Positions 17,438-25,512 of a DNA stretch of 64,000 nt are shown here, one piece after another. Below the pieces are notes generated by a model. That model did not search any database. It worked only from the letters and a program-made list of their open reading frames with translations, and was not told the origin of the DNA. The translations under genes were made by a program, and so were the position numbers. Numbering within the stretch: position 1 is the first letter of the stretch; each line of letters opens with the position of its first letter. This DNA comes from an uncultured Sphingomonadaceae bacterium (GTDB lineage Bacteria; Pseudomonadota; Alphaproteobacteria; Sphingomonadales; Sphingomonadaceae), in NCBI GenBank assembly GCA_913060895.1, contig CAJXSN010000010.1, forward strand, positions 1-64,000. The letters are read 5' to 3'.

Positions 17438-18973
17438 ATGCCCGACCAAGCTCTCATGACCCGTTCCGAAGATACCGCTTCAGCCCCCCCTGCGGCAAAG
17501 GCTGGCGAATCGGGCCGCACCCTTCCTGCGAACGTAGAAGCGGAAGCGGCGTTTCTGGGCGCAGTCCTGATCGACAACCGTGTGGTCGAGGATTTGCAGA
17601 CCCCGCTGGCCGCGCAGCATTTCTATGCGCCCATCCACGGCAAGATTTTCGAGCGCGTTCTGGCGCTGATAGACCGCAATGCCACAGCCAGCCCGGTCAC
17701 GCTGAAACCCTATTTCGAGGGCGACGAGGCACTATCGGAACTGGGCGGCACCACCTATCTGGCGCAGCTGACCGCCGATGGTCAAGGCCTGCTTGCTCCA
17801 CGCGATCTGGCCCAGCAAATTTACGATCTGGCATTGCTGCGCGAACTGGTGACCGTGGGCCGCGAACTGGTGGAGGGCGCACTCGACACCAGCGAAACGG
17901 TCGAGCCGATGAAACAGATCGAGGAAGCCGAAGCCTCCCTGTTCCAGGTGGCCGAGGGCGCTGCGTCGGGCAGCGAAGCCAGCAGTTTCCGCTCTGCGGC
18001 TCTCACCGCACTGAAGCTGGCCGAAGCAGCGATGAATTCTGGTGGAGGCGTATCGGGCCGCACGTCGGGCTTGTCGTCCATTGATGACAAGACAGCCGGC
18101 CTGCACGATTCGGACTTGATTATTCTCGCCGGACGTCCCGGCATGGGCAAAACCTCGCTCGCCACCAATATCGCCTTTAATTGCGCCGAGGAATATCTCA
18201 ATTTCCAGCGCGACGGAGGCGAGGTTAATCAGGGCGCGCCGGTCGCCTTCTTCAGTCTGGAGATGAGCGCCGACCAGCTCGCCACTCGTATTCTGGCCGA
18301 ACAGGCGGAGATTTCCTCCGAATCGCTGCGTTCGGGCAAATTGACCCGGGAAGAGTTTCAGAAGCTCGCCAATGCCAGCCAGCGGCTGACCGAACTGCCC
18401 CTATATATCGATGACACTCCGGCTCTTTCCATCTCCGGCCTGCGCAACCGCGCCCGCCGTCTGAAGCGCAAGCATGATATCGGCCTTATCGTGGTCGATT
18501 ACCTGCAGCTGATGCAGGGATCGAAGCGCAGTCAGGAAAACCGCGTCAACGAAATCTCGGAAATCAGCCGCGGGCTGAAAACGCTGGCCAAAGAACTGGC
18601 TGTACCGGTAATTGCGCTGTCACAGCTCAGCCGGGCAGTGGAACAGCGCGAGGACAAGCGGCCGATGCTGTCCGACCTGCGTGAATCCGGCTCGATCGAG
18701 CAGGACGCCGATATGGTATGGTTCATTTTCCGTGCCGACTATTATCACGAGGCATCGCGCCCCGACATGCCTACAGAAAACAGCAGTGCAGACGCAGCGG
18801 AAAAATACGCCATCTGGGAAGAACGCTTTCTGGAATTGAAGAATCGGGCGACCCTGATCGTGGCAAAGCAGCGGCACGGTTCCACCGGCAATGTCCCGTT
18901 GCATTTCCAAAGCGAGATTACGAAGTTTACCTCGCCGAACATGAAGGATTATTCGGACTACGGATACGAATAG
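17438..18973 (+). CDS. dnaB: Replicative DNA helicase DnaB
   Basis: 511 residues. The DnaB N-terminal helical domain (about 25-130: VEAEAAFLGAVLIDNR) is followed by a linker and the RecA-like C-terminal domain with Walker A GRPGMGKTS near residue 232, the FFSLEMSADQLATRILAE segment, Walker B LIVVDYLQLM and the Arg-finger region near DMVWFIFRAD. Hexameric 5'-3' helicase at the fork. No intein. ATG 17438 is chosen; ATG 17456 is an alternative. The open frame extends far upstream but overlaps the UPF0262 gene antisense and is not coding. Confidence 0.96.
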   Translation: MPDQALMTRSEDTASAPPAAKAGESGRTLPANVEAEAAFLGAVLIDNRVVEDLQTPLAAQHFYAPIHGKIFERVLALIDRNATASPVTLKPYFEGDEALSELGGTTYLAQLTADGQGLLAPRDLAQQIYDLALLRELVTVGRELVEGALDTSETVEPMKQIEEAEASLFQVAEGAASGSEASSFRSAALTALKLAEAAMNSGGGVSGRTSGLSSIDDKTAGLHDSDLIILAGRPGMGKTSLATNIAFNCAEEYLNFQRDGGEVNQGAPVAFFSLEMSADQLATRILAEQAEISSESLRSGKLTREEFQKLANASQRLTELPLYIDDTPALSISGLRNRARRLKRKHDIGLIVVDYLQLMQGSKRSQENRVNEISEISRGLKTLAKELAVPVIALSQLSRAVEQREDKRPMLSDLRESGSIEQDADMVWFIFRADYYHEASRPDMPTENSSADAAEKYAIWEERFLELKNRATLIVAKQRHGSTGNVPLHFQSEITKFTSPNMKDYSDYGYE

Positions 18974-19203
18974 GGACCGATATACGAGAGCCAAGAAGCG
19001 CGGTTATGAAAGACCGGTTGTGCAGTGTGCCGATTGGCAGATATTTTCAGGCTCTGGATGAAAACAGACTGTCTGCAGACAACCCTTACAGTAGACATTT
19101 GAACCGCTTAAGACATCGCTACCAAAACAGGCATAGCGCTATACAATATCCAGAAAGCAGGAAAAAACTGATGCAGCATGAAATACCAACATTGGCTGTT
19201 GTG
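18974..19203. other. Intergenic, no gene seen
   Basis: 230 bases downstream of dnaB, becoming AT-rich after about 19080. No credible ORF, tRNA or terminator was recognised; it leads into the AT-rich LysE/Lrp pair. Confidence 0.5.
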
Positions 19204-19797
19204 TTATAGAGCGACGGTCAGTGAGGCAACGAGCAGCGCAGCCATACCCCAATTGAACAGGCGCCGCGACAAATCACCGGCAAGCCTGCGGCGGATATAC
19301 TGCCCCATGGCAGTCCAAATCCCTACGGAAGGTAAATTAATAACTCCAAATATCACAGCAACACCGAGCACCGTGATAAAGTCTCGCGTTCCGACGTAGA
19401 CCGTCAATGCAGTCAGTGCCATCGTCCAAGCTTTAGGGTTTATCCATTGGAAGAGTGCGGCTTGTATGAACGTCATGGGATTGCCCGTCGAAAGTTGCTC
19501 CCCAGCTTTAGGCAGGGGTGCGCTGGCAATTTTCCAAGCGAGCCAGAGCAGGTAGCCAGCACTGACGACTTTCAATATCAAAGAAGCAAACGGCCATGCT
19601 TCAAAAAGACCCACCAGACCAATACCGACCACTATGATCATGAGTGTAAAGCCGATGGAGACCCCCAATATATGAGGCACTGTCCGGCGAATACCAAAGT
19701 TCACACCTGAAGCCATGAGCATCAAATTATTGGGGCCAGGTGTTATTGACGTAGCGAAAGCGAAGCCAATGAGGCCGATTATTTGCTGAATATCCAT
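19204..19797 (-). CDS. LysE/RhtB-family amino acid exporter
   Basis: 197 residues with six predicted hydrophobic helices. The N-terminal motif GFAFATSITPGPNNLMLMASG is the LysE family signature (PGPN). It exports an amino acid or derivative across the inner membrane. ATG 19797 is chosen because the family starts about 15 residues before PGPN. Divergent from an Lrp/AsnC regulator, a common exporter-regulator pairing. Base composition is more AT-rich than its neighbours. Confidence 0.9.
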   Translation of the reverse strand: MDIQQIIGLIGFAFATSITPGPNNLMLMASGVNFGIRRTVPHILGVSIGFTLMIIVVGIGLVGLFEAWPFASLILKVVSAGYLLWLAWKIASAPLPKAGEQLSTGNPMTFIQAALFQWINPKAWTMALTALTVYVGTRDFITVLGVAVIFGVINLPSVGIWTAMGQYIRRRLAGDLSRRLFNWGMAALLVASLTVAL

Positions 19798-19862
19798 GAC
19801 TGCAATTATAATGCAATATAATCCAATTTTGGTTGCAAATTTATCCATTTAGGCAATATGAT
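19798..19862. promoter_or_regulatory. Divergent control region with repeated TGCAAT motifs
   Basis: 65 very AT-rich bases between lysE-type and lrp-type genes. TGCAAT or GCAAT/TTGCA motifs recur at least five times with roughly helical spacing, as expected of Lrp/AsnC multimer binding. Exact boundaries are a guess. Confidence 0.45.
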
Positions 19863-20324
19863 ATGCAATATATGGCCAACAATGACAAAATAACCGGAGA
19901 AATATTGCACGCTCTCTCAGTTGATGGCAGGCTTTCGAATCTCGAACTTTCCAGTCGAGTAGGACTTTCGCCGTCTGCTTGTTCGCGACGCGTACAAGAG
20001 CTGGAAAGGAGCGGAATGATCCGCGGATATCGAGCTGTGCTTGACCATCGCCAACTGGGTATAGGATTTACCTCCTACGTGGCAGTCGGCCTATCGCATC
20101 ATACTAAAATGGATCAAGAAGGGTTTGAGGCAGCGATTGCGCAAGCCCCTGAAGTTCGCGAATGCCATAACGTAACGGGAACATTTGAATATCTGCTACG
20201 CGTTGAAACCGCTGACCTTTCTGCTTACAAGCATTTTCATACAGAAGTGCTTGGTATATTGCCGCAAGTCAGTTCTATTTCATCTTTTGTTGTAATGGGC
20301 TCGCCCAAAGACGAACGCGCTTAA
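19863..20324 (+). CDS. Lrp/AsnC family transcriptional regulator
   Basis: About 153 residues. N-terminal HTH (ITGEILHALSVDGRLSNLELSSRVGLSPSACSRRVQELERSGMIRGYRAVL) and a RAM/AsnC effector domain (VRECHNVTGTFEYLLRVETADLSAYKHFH). Probably senses an amino acid and controls the divergent LysE exporter. Start may instead be ATG 19872; neither has a clear ribosome site. Confidence 0.9.
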   Translation: MQYMANNDKITGEILHALSVDGRLSNLELSSRVGLSPSACSRRVQELERSGMIRGYRAVLDHRQLGIGFTSYVAVGLSHHTKMDQEGFEAAIAQAPEVRECHNVTGTFEYLLRVETADLSAYKHFHTEVLGILPQVSSISSFVVMGSPKDERA

Positions 20325-20436
20325 CACGCATAGTCCGTTTGTTCGAAATACCCGCGCAGTTAAAGGCTGCTTTTGATTTTTCGACACTCAATAGCAGTTG
20401 GCCTTAAACCCACCCCAATTGGACACGATGCTCCAA

Positions 20437-21618
20437 TCACAGGCCCAGGTTCAATCGTCTGCTGACGGTGTAATCCATCACTGCAACCAGGAACCAGCTG
20501 ACATTCCAGCGGACACGGTTCCACAGAGTGTTGCGCGCTTTATGAAGCTGCGGGGTCACATTTAACGACGCGGGAAGATGGCCTGCGATAAATTCCCGCA
20601 TCCGGTCTGCAAAGGCAGCGTCTTCCACTCGCAGCATAATCTCCAGATTGATATACAGGCTGCGCATGTCGAAATTCGCGCTGCCCAGATAGACGACATC
20701 GTCCAGCACCAGCAGTTTCGTATGCATCTTGCAGGCGTCGAATTCGTAGACCTGCGCGCTCTCGCCCAGCAGATAATCGTACAGCGACCGCGACGCACCA
20801 ATGGTGGCGTTATTATCCGACTTGCCCGCCATTACGAGCCGCGCTTCGCCCCGATTAGCAATAGCGCCAATCTTGCGAAGCAGACGTTTGGGGGGAGAGA
20901 AATAGGCCATCATGAGGTCCAGCCTGCGTCCGTTTTCAAGATCGCGGCCAATGCTGCGCGCCCAGCTGGACAGATGCCGTGTAGGGCCGCCCATCAACCA
21001 GCGCACCGCGCCAGCCCCGGTATCCCAGTCGCGCACGGCATGGCGCACATGGCGCCATTCCACGCCGTCTGCATCGGTCCATTCCAGCAGATTGTCGTAC
21101 CAGTCGACCAACGGTACAATGGCACGACCTTCCAGCCACACCGCCAGATCGCTCCACCCGTTTTCCCGCGGCGGGGCGAAGTAATCATCGGCAATGTTGA
21201 AGCCGCCAACGATAGCCCGCTGGTCATCGGCCAAGGCGATTTTCTGATGATTGCGTACCAGATAGCGCATTGTTTTCCGAGAAGAAAATGTGCGGAAATC
21301 TCCGCCAGCTGCGATGAAATCCGGAAAGAAAGCAGCATCCGCTTCTGCGCCGAACCCGTCGACAATCAAAGTGACCCTGACCCCGCGCTCTGCTGCCTGC
21401 GTCAGCGCCTCGCGCAGTCGCCGCCCGGCATCGTCCTTTGCGTAAATATAGAAACACAGTTTGAGCGAGTGCTTCGCCCCATCGACCAGAGCCAGCAGGG
21501 CTTCCAGTCTTTCCCCGCCGCGGGGATAGACCCAGAGGTCCAGCCCATCGACCGAAGCGGAAAAGCTGGGCGGATTGCTGTATTGCTCCAGAGGAACAGG
21601 GGGCGTTTCAGAGGGCAT
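20437..21618 (-). CDS. Phospholipase D-like / cardiolipin synthase family protein
   Basis: 393 residues with two HKD motifs: HQKIALADD (His124, Lys126, Asp131) followed by GGFNIADDY, and MHTKLLVLDD near residue 297 followed by GSANFDMRS. Unlike typical ClsA it has no N-terminal transmembrane helices, resembling ClsB or YbhO types. Likely makes cardiolipin or another phosphatidyl product at the inner membrane. It stands alone. Confidence 0.88.
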   Translation of the reverse strand: MPSETPPVPLEQYSNPPSFSASVDGLDLWVYPRGGERLEALLALVDGAKHSLKLCFYIYAKDDAGRRLREALTQAAERGVRVTLIVDGFGAEADAAFFPDFIAAGGDFRTFSSRKTMRYLVRNHQKIALADDQRAIVGGFNIADDYFAPPRENGWSDLAVWLEGRAIVPLVDWYDNLLEWTDADGVEWRHVRHAVRDWDTGAGAVRWLMGGPTRHLSSWARSIGRDLENGRRLDLMMAYFSPPKRLLRKIGAIANRGEARLVMAGKSDNNATIGASRSLYDYLLGESAQVYEFDACKMHTKLLVLDDVVYLGSANFDMRSLYINLEIMLRVEDAAFADRMREFIAGHLPASLNVTPQLHKARNTLWNRVRWNVSWFLVAVMDYTVSRRLNLGL

Positions 21619-21741
21619 TTGTTCTAGCTGTAGAGCCGCTGCCCGCCACCGACAAGGAAGTGCGATTTTCTTGACTCTGACAGTATCTGCCCGTACGTAA
21701 CGTCAACCCCGAAATCTCATTTTTGCCCGGAGTGCCCACAT

Positions 21742-22089
21742 ATGGCGCGCGTTACCGTCGAAGATTGTGTCGACAAAATCCCCAACCGTTTCGATCTGGT
21801 CCTGCTGGCATCCCAGCGCGCTCGCGATATTTCCGGCGGTGCAGACCTGACCTTGGAACGTGACCGGGACAAGAACCCCGTCGTGGCCTTGCGCGAAATT
21901 GCAGAGAGCAACGTCAAGCCGAAGGAGCTCAAGGAAGCGGTTGTCACCAACCTGCAGAAAATCCTGCCTGACGATGATGACGACATCGATGAAATCGGTT
22001 CCCTGAGCCAGTCGGCAGAGGCGCTGCGTATCACCGCATCCGCCCCGACCCGCTCGACCTCGATCGGTGCCGATTACGACGGTTCGTAA
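21742..22089 (+). CDS. rpoZ: RNA polymerase omega subunit
   Basis: 115 residues: [30 protein letters not shown] is the invariant omega start, [12 protein letters not shown] the second conserved block. A run of five Asp lies in the C-terminal tail. Followed by a strong terminator, so monocistronic; spoT is not adjacent here. Confidence 0.95.
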   Translation: MARVTVEDCVDKIPNRFDLVLLASQRARDISGGADLTLERDRDKNPVVALREIAESNVKPKELKEAVVTNLQKILPDDDDDIDEIGSLSQSAEALRITASAPTRSTSIGADYDGS

Positions 22090-22145
22090 AGAACCGACCT
22101 GTGGGAGTCTTGGCCCGAAAGCTCCGGACCGACATTTGAATCACC

Positions 22146-22182
22146 AAGAAAAGGCCGTCCCGCATCGGGGCGGCCTTTTCTT
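22146..22182 (+). terminator. Rho-independent terminator after rpoZ
   Basis: Stem of up to 17 pairs with one mismatch (AAGAAAAGGCCGTCCCG with its near complement), CAT-type loop, then TTTTCTT. The A-run before and T-run after make it bidirectional. Confidence 0.85.
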
Positions 22183-22280
22183 ATGGGTCGCACACGTCAG
22201 CGCGACAGGGTTCATTCGCGGCTAATCTTTTCAGGTCAAAATCGGTCCTGAACTCAGGCACGATCATGAAAAGGAACAGC

Positions 22281-23015
22281 ATGGCAGTCGTAGCGGTCTA
22301 CAGCGTCAAGGGCGGCGTCGGCAAAACGACGATGGCCGCAAATCTGGCGTGGTGCTCCGCAGAGATTTCCTGTCGCCGGACCCTGCTATGGGATCTCGAC
22401 GCATCGGGCGGTGCAAGTTTCCTGCTTGGCGTGGAGCCGCGCAAGAAAAAGGTCGCGACCAGCGTCTTTGCCCTGGAGCGCGATCCGGAAAAGCTGATCC
22501 GCAAAACCGCTTACAGACGGCTCGACGTTCTGCCCGCAGACGAGACAATCCGGGCGCTGGAAAACCAGTTCATGGACATGGGCAAGCGCAAGCGCCTGGC
22601 CAAGATCGCCGCGCAGCTGGGCAAGGATTACGAGCGGATCATCTTCGACTGCCCGCCTGTTCTGAACGAAACCAGTGCGCAGGTCGTGCGCGCCGCCGAT
22701 CTCATCATAGTGCCCTTACCGCCTTCTCCGCTATCGACCAGAGCATTCGACCGGGTGGTGGGTGAAGTGAAGGCCAACACGTCCAGACATCCGCCGATCC
22801 TGCCGGTCCTGTCCATGCTGGACCTGCGCCGTAATCTGCACCGTGCAGCGCGGGACGAACATCCCGACTGGCCCAGTATCCCCCAAGCAAGTGCGGTGGA
22901 GCAATGCGCGGTGCATCAGAAACCTGTCGGAGCTTTCGCCCCGCGCAGCCCAGGGGCGCGATCTTTTCAGCAATTATGGACCGCGATCGAGCGTAAACTG
23001 GCGGAGCGTAAATAG
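22281..23015 (+). CDS. ParA/MinD-family ATPase
   Basis: 244 residues. Deviant Walker A SVKGGVGKTT at residues 7-16, LLWDLDASGGASF as Walker A' and IIFDCPPVLNE as Walker B. No ParB or plasmid partition gene is adjacent, so this is an orphan ParA-like protein, perhaps for positioning a cellular structure. ATG 22281 is preferred because AAAAGGA sits six bases upstream; ATG 22266 overlaps that site. Confidence 0.85.
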   Translation: MAVVAVYSVKGGVGKTTMAANLAWCSAEISCRRTLLWDLDASGGASFLLGVEPRKKKVATSVFALERDPEKLIRKTAYRRLDVLPADETIRALENQFMDMGKRKRLAKIAAQLGKDYERIIFDCPPVLNETSAQVVRAADLIIVPLPPSPLSTRAFDRVVGEVKANTSRHPPILPVLSMLDLRRNLHRAARDEHPDWPSIPQASAVEQCAVHQKPVGAFAPRSPGARSFQQLWTAIERKLAERK

Positions 23016-23031
23016 CGGCGCGGCTCAGCGT

Positions 23032-23856
23032 CTATTCTTCGCTTTCGGAATGCGGGGCGAATGGCAGCATCAGGCTCCATCTCAAACTGCCCGGCCGCTC
23101 GTCCTGATAACTGGCAAGCCCAATGCCCATAGTGTGCTGGCCATCGCGCCCCTCACCCACATAGGTTCCGAGCAGCCGGTCCCAGCCAGACAGGAAAGTG
23201 CCGTAATTGCTGTTGGTCTCGCGCATCTTCGTCGAGTGATGAATCCGGTGCAGGTCCGGCGTAACGAACAGCGTGCGCCACGCCCGCTCCAGTCGGGGCG
23301 GGAGCCGGATGTTGGTATGGGTGAACAGCGTAAATACTGCAAAGCCAACCTCAAACACGAATACTGCCAGCGGCGCCGCACCCAAAACTGTCACCACGGC
23401 CATTTTATATGCCATCGACAGAACGATCTCGACCGGGTGGAACCGCGCAGCCGTGGTCACGTCGAAGCCGGGATCGGCATGGTGTATCTTGTGCAGCCGC
23501 CACAGCAGCGGAATGCGGTGTGTCGCGCGGTGCTGGATATACAGAGCCAGATCGAGCAGCAGGATCACCGCGATAAACTCAGCCCAGCCCGGTATATTGA
23601 ATACATTGAACACCCCCCACCCGCGCTCTTGCGCAAACAGCGCCGCACCAACCATTGCCAGCGGCAGGATCAGCCGCACTGCCAGTGTGTCGACCGCATA
23701 AAGCGTCAGATTGGTTGTCCAGCGTGCTTTGCGTGGCAGCGGATGGGACCGGAAGGGCATGACCAGCTCGGCCAGTGCGAAAAGAGCAAACGCGGCAGCA
23801 ATAACCGCCAACCCGATCAACGGCGCATCGATACCAAAGACTTGCATCGCTTGCAT
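23032..23856 (-). CDS. Sterol desaturase / fatty acid hydroxylase family membrane protein
   Basis: 274 residues. Several transmembrane helices and the three His clusters of the diiron superfamily: HRATH, HKIHH and HRIHHS. These membrane oxygenases hydroxylate or desaturate lipids. Many longer upstream in-frame codons exist, but the hydrophobic N-terminus starting MQAMQVFGID fits best. Substrate unknown; hopanoid or carotenoid modification is possible. Confidence 0.85.
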   Translation of the reverse strand: MQAMQVFGIDAPLIGLAVIAAAFALFALAELVMPFRSHPLPRKARWTTNLTLYAVDTLAVRLILPLAMVGAALFAQERGWGVFNVFNIPGWAEFIAVILLLDLALYIQHRATHRIPLLWRLHKIHHADPGFDVTTAARFHPVEIVLSMAYKMAVVTVLGAAPLAVFVFEVGFAVFTLFTHTNIRLPPRLERAWRTLFVTPDLHRIHHSTKMRETNSNYGTFLSGWDRLLGTYVGEGRDGQHTMGIGLASYQDERPGSLRWSLMLPFAPHSESEE

Positions 23857-23971
23857 ATCGTGGTTCGCAGGGCGAGGCACAAGATCGCGATGGAAGGGAG
23901 CACAACGCACACATCGGATTGCATCGCAATGAATGCGCGCCCTATAGCTGGCACCGAAGGGTAGAATACCA

Positions 23972-24943
23972 ATGCCGCAGATCAGCGCCGCAGGAACCGC
24001 CACCTGCCGCAATTGCCGTACCGCACTCAGCGGAGCCTATTGCCATGCATGCGGCCAGCAATTCTATGAAGGGGAAACGCTGCGCAAAAGGTTGGCACAG
24101 GCGCTGACCTCTATCGCTACGCCCGGCGGGCGGTTCTTCGAAAGCGTGATAGGCCTGCTTGCAAGTCCGGGCGATCTGACGCGGGCCTATAATGCAGGAC
24201 AGCGCCAGCAGTTCATATCTCCCCTGGCCATGCTGCTGTTTGCAATGCTGATCTTGCACGGTGTCCAGTGGCTGGTGGGCGGGCCCGATCAGGCGCTGAG
24301 CCATGAACAGGCGGTCACATCTGCTCTGGAACGGGCCGATCAGTCGCTATCTGCCTATGCCGAAGGCGAAGCCAGCGGGAGCGCGAATGGCCCCACAGTC
24401 TTGCGCGGAGCAGAACAGGCGGCGCGTTCGGCATTGTCTGAAGAGGAGCGACACGAGCGCGCATTGAGCACTCAGTTCTTCACTGATCAGGCACGCCAAG
24501 CCTGGAACCCTGCGGCCGAAAAGCCGAATGAATTCTCGCGCAGAGAGGCTTTCACAGAAGCAGCAAAAGCATTGCCCGGCCTGTTCCCCATCTTAGGCTG
24601 GTTGATGATACCCCTGCTGCTGCCCGCGATGATTACGCTGTTCAGAAGTGAAGGGCCCGGGGGCACACTGCATCATGCTCGCTTCCTCGCTCATAAGATC
24701 GCATTCGGCGCACTGGCATTCGCTGCTGGCACTACTTTGATCGTTGGCGGGGCGACCTGGCTGTTGGTCGCATCTGTCTTCGCGCTTGCTCTGACCATAC
24801 ATACCGCGTTTCATTTGCGCGGAGCCTACGGCCTCAGCTGGACGCAAACGGTATGGCGCACCGCAACGCTTCTCGGGGCTAGTGTCGCCGCCCTGCTGGC
24901 CCTGACAACGGGGGTAGCGTTGCTGATGCCGCGCGCTTTCTAA
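23972..24943 (+). CDS. DUF3667-type zinc-ribbon membrane protein
   Basis: 323 residues. An N-terminal zinc ribbon (Cys12, Cys15, Cys24, Cys27) is followed by the DUF3667-like stretch (LTSIATPGGRFFESVIGLLASPGDLTRAYNAGQRQQFISPLAMLLF). A long hydrophilic helix-rich loop and four C-terminal transmembrane helices follow. Function unknown. Its last four bases overlap the stop of the convergent small gene. Confidence 0.8.
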   Translation: MPQISAAGTATCRNCRTALSGAYCHACGQQFYEGETLRKRLAQALTSIATPGGRFFESVIGLLASPGDLTRAYNAGQRQQFISPLAMLLFAMLILHGVQWLVGGPDQALSHEQAVTSALERADQSLSAYAEGEASGSANGPTVLRGAEQAARSALSEEERHERALSTQFFTDQARQAWNPAAEKPNEFSRREAFTEAAKALPGLFPILGWLMIPLLLPAMITLFRSEGPGGTLHHARFLAHKIAFGALAFAAGTTLIVGGATWLLVASVFALALTIHTAFHLRGAYGLSWTQTVWRTATLLGASVAALLALTTGVALLMPRAF

Positions 24944-25131
24944 CTGCAGGGGTATTCTTTTCTCATAAGATCGGAGGAGAACATGGCGGTCATCCCCTGC
25001 GCCTTCAGCTTCTCCGCTTTCGCGAGAAACACCACGACACTCATGTCGCCCGGCGCGGCATTGGCCGGCATGGCCAGCAACGCAGATGCACCGGCAAAAA
25101 TCAGAAGCAAATGACGCACAAAACCCTCCAT
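24940..25131 (-). pseudogene. Small periplasmic protein, apparently internally deleted
   Basis: 63 residues: signal peptide (to about ANA), then MSVVVFLAKAEKLKAQGMTAMFSSDLMRKEYPCS. From memory, sphingomonad relatives are about 120-130 residues, start with an FLAKA-L-A-GM-A-FSSD segment and end in LM-RRYPC. Here the two ends are joined directly, as if about 60 codons were lost in frame. It may still be made, but looks like a deletion derivative. Identification rests on recalled family pattern, so it is tentative. Confidence 0.5.
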
Positions 25132-25199
25132 ATTGGAAACGAGAAGGGCTTTGACTTAGTGCAGATTAACGACCGATTGCACCGATATATCTGGCGCCT

Positions 25200-25441
25200 C
25201 TACTGACCGCGTCCGGTTTTATCTTGCAGGGCATCAATCCGCTTGGACGCTTCCGCCTTTGTCAGATCGCTGGAAAAGTCATCTGGCTGTCCCGCTTCTT
25301 CAGATAGGGTCTTGAGATAACTCGCCTGAGCGCCGGTCATCACCTCATCACCTCATCACCGGTCGTCCAGTTATCCGGATTCTTCTCGGCATTGGTTACT
25401 GGATCGCTTTTGGGATGCTCGGCTGGTTGCGTGCTCGTCAT
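25200..25441 (-). pseudogene. DUF3072 protein, frameshifted by an 8-bp repeat expansion
   Basis: ATG at 25441 opens a frame reading NPDNWTTGDEVM and then stops after 33 codons. The continuation MTGAQASYLKTLSEEAG...LTKAEASKRIDALQDKTGRG is in another frame. Together they are a standard DUF3072 protein (W-TGDEPMTGAQ-SYL-TL). The junction is three tandem copies of an 8-base unit (25337-25360); removing one copy leaves 234 bases, a clean 77-residue ORF. Hence a slippage frameshift, possibly reversible. Confidence 0.8.
25337..25360 (-). repeat. Three tandem copies of an 8-bp unit (GGTGATGA)
   Basis: Perfect repeats at 25337-25344, 25345-25352 and 25353-25360 inside the DUF3072 gene. Two copies would keep the gene open, three break it. 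Confidence 0.95.
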
Positions 25442-25512
25442 GAAAATTCTCCTTTTCAGACCAACATGCATGTTCCGATTATGGTCCCGTCAAGGAAAAC
25501 GATCCAGCAGGC

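Noticed and set aside
20578-21627. 349-codon plus-strand open frame
   Set aside because: Shadow of the phospholipase D-like gene, which has both HKD motifs on the minus strand.
25337-25360. Tandem repeats as a CRISPR array
   Set aside because: Units are 8 bp without spacers and lie inside a gene; this is a slippage repeat.
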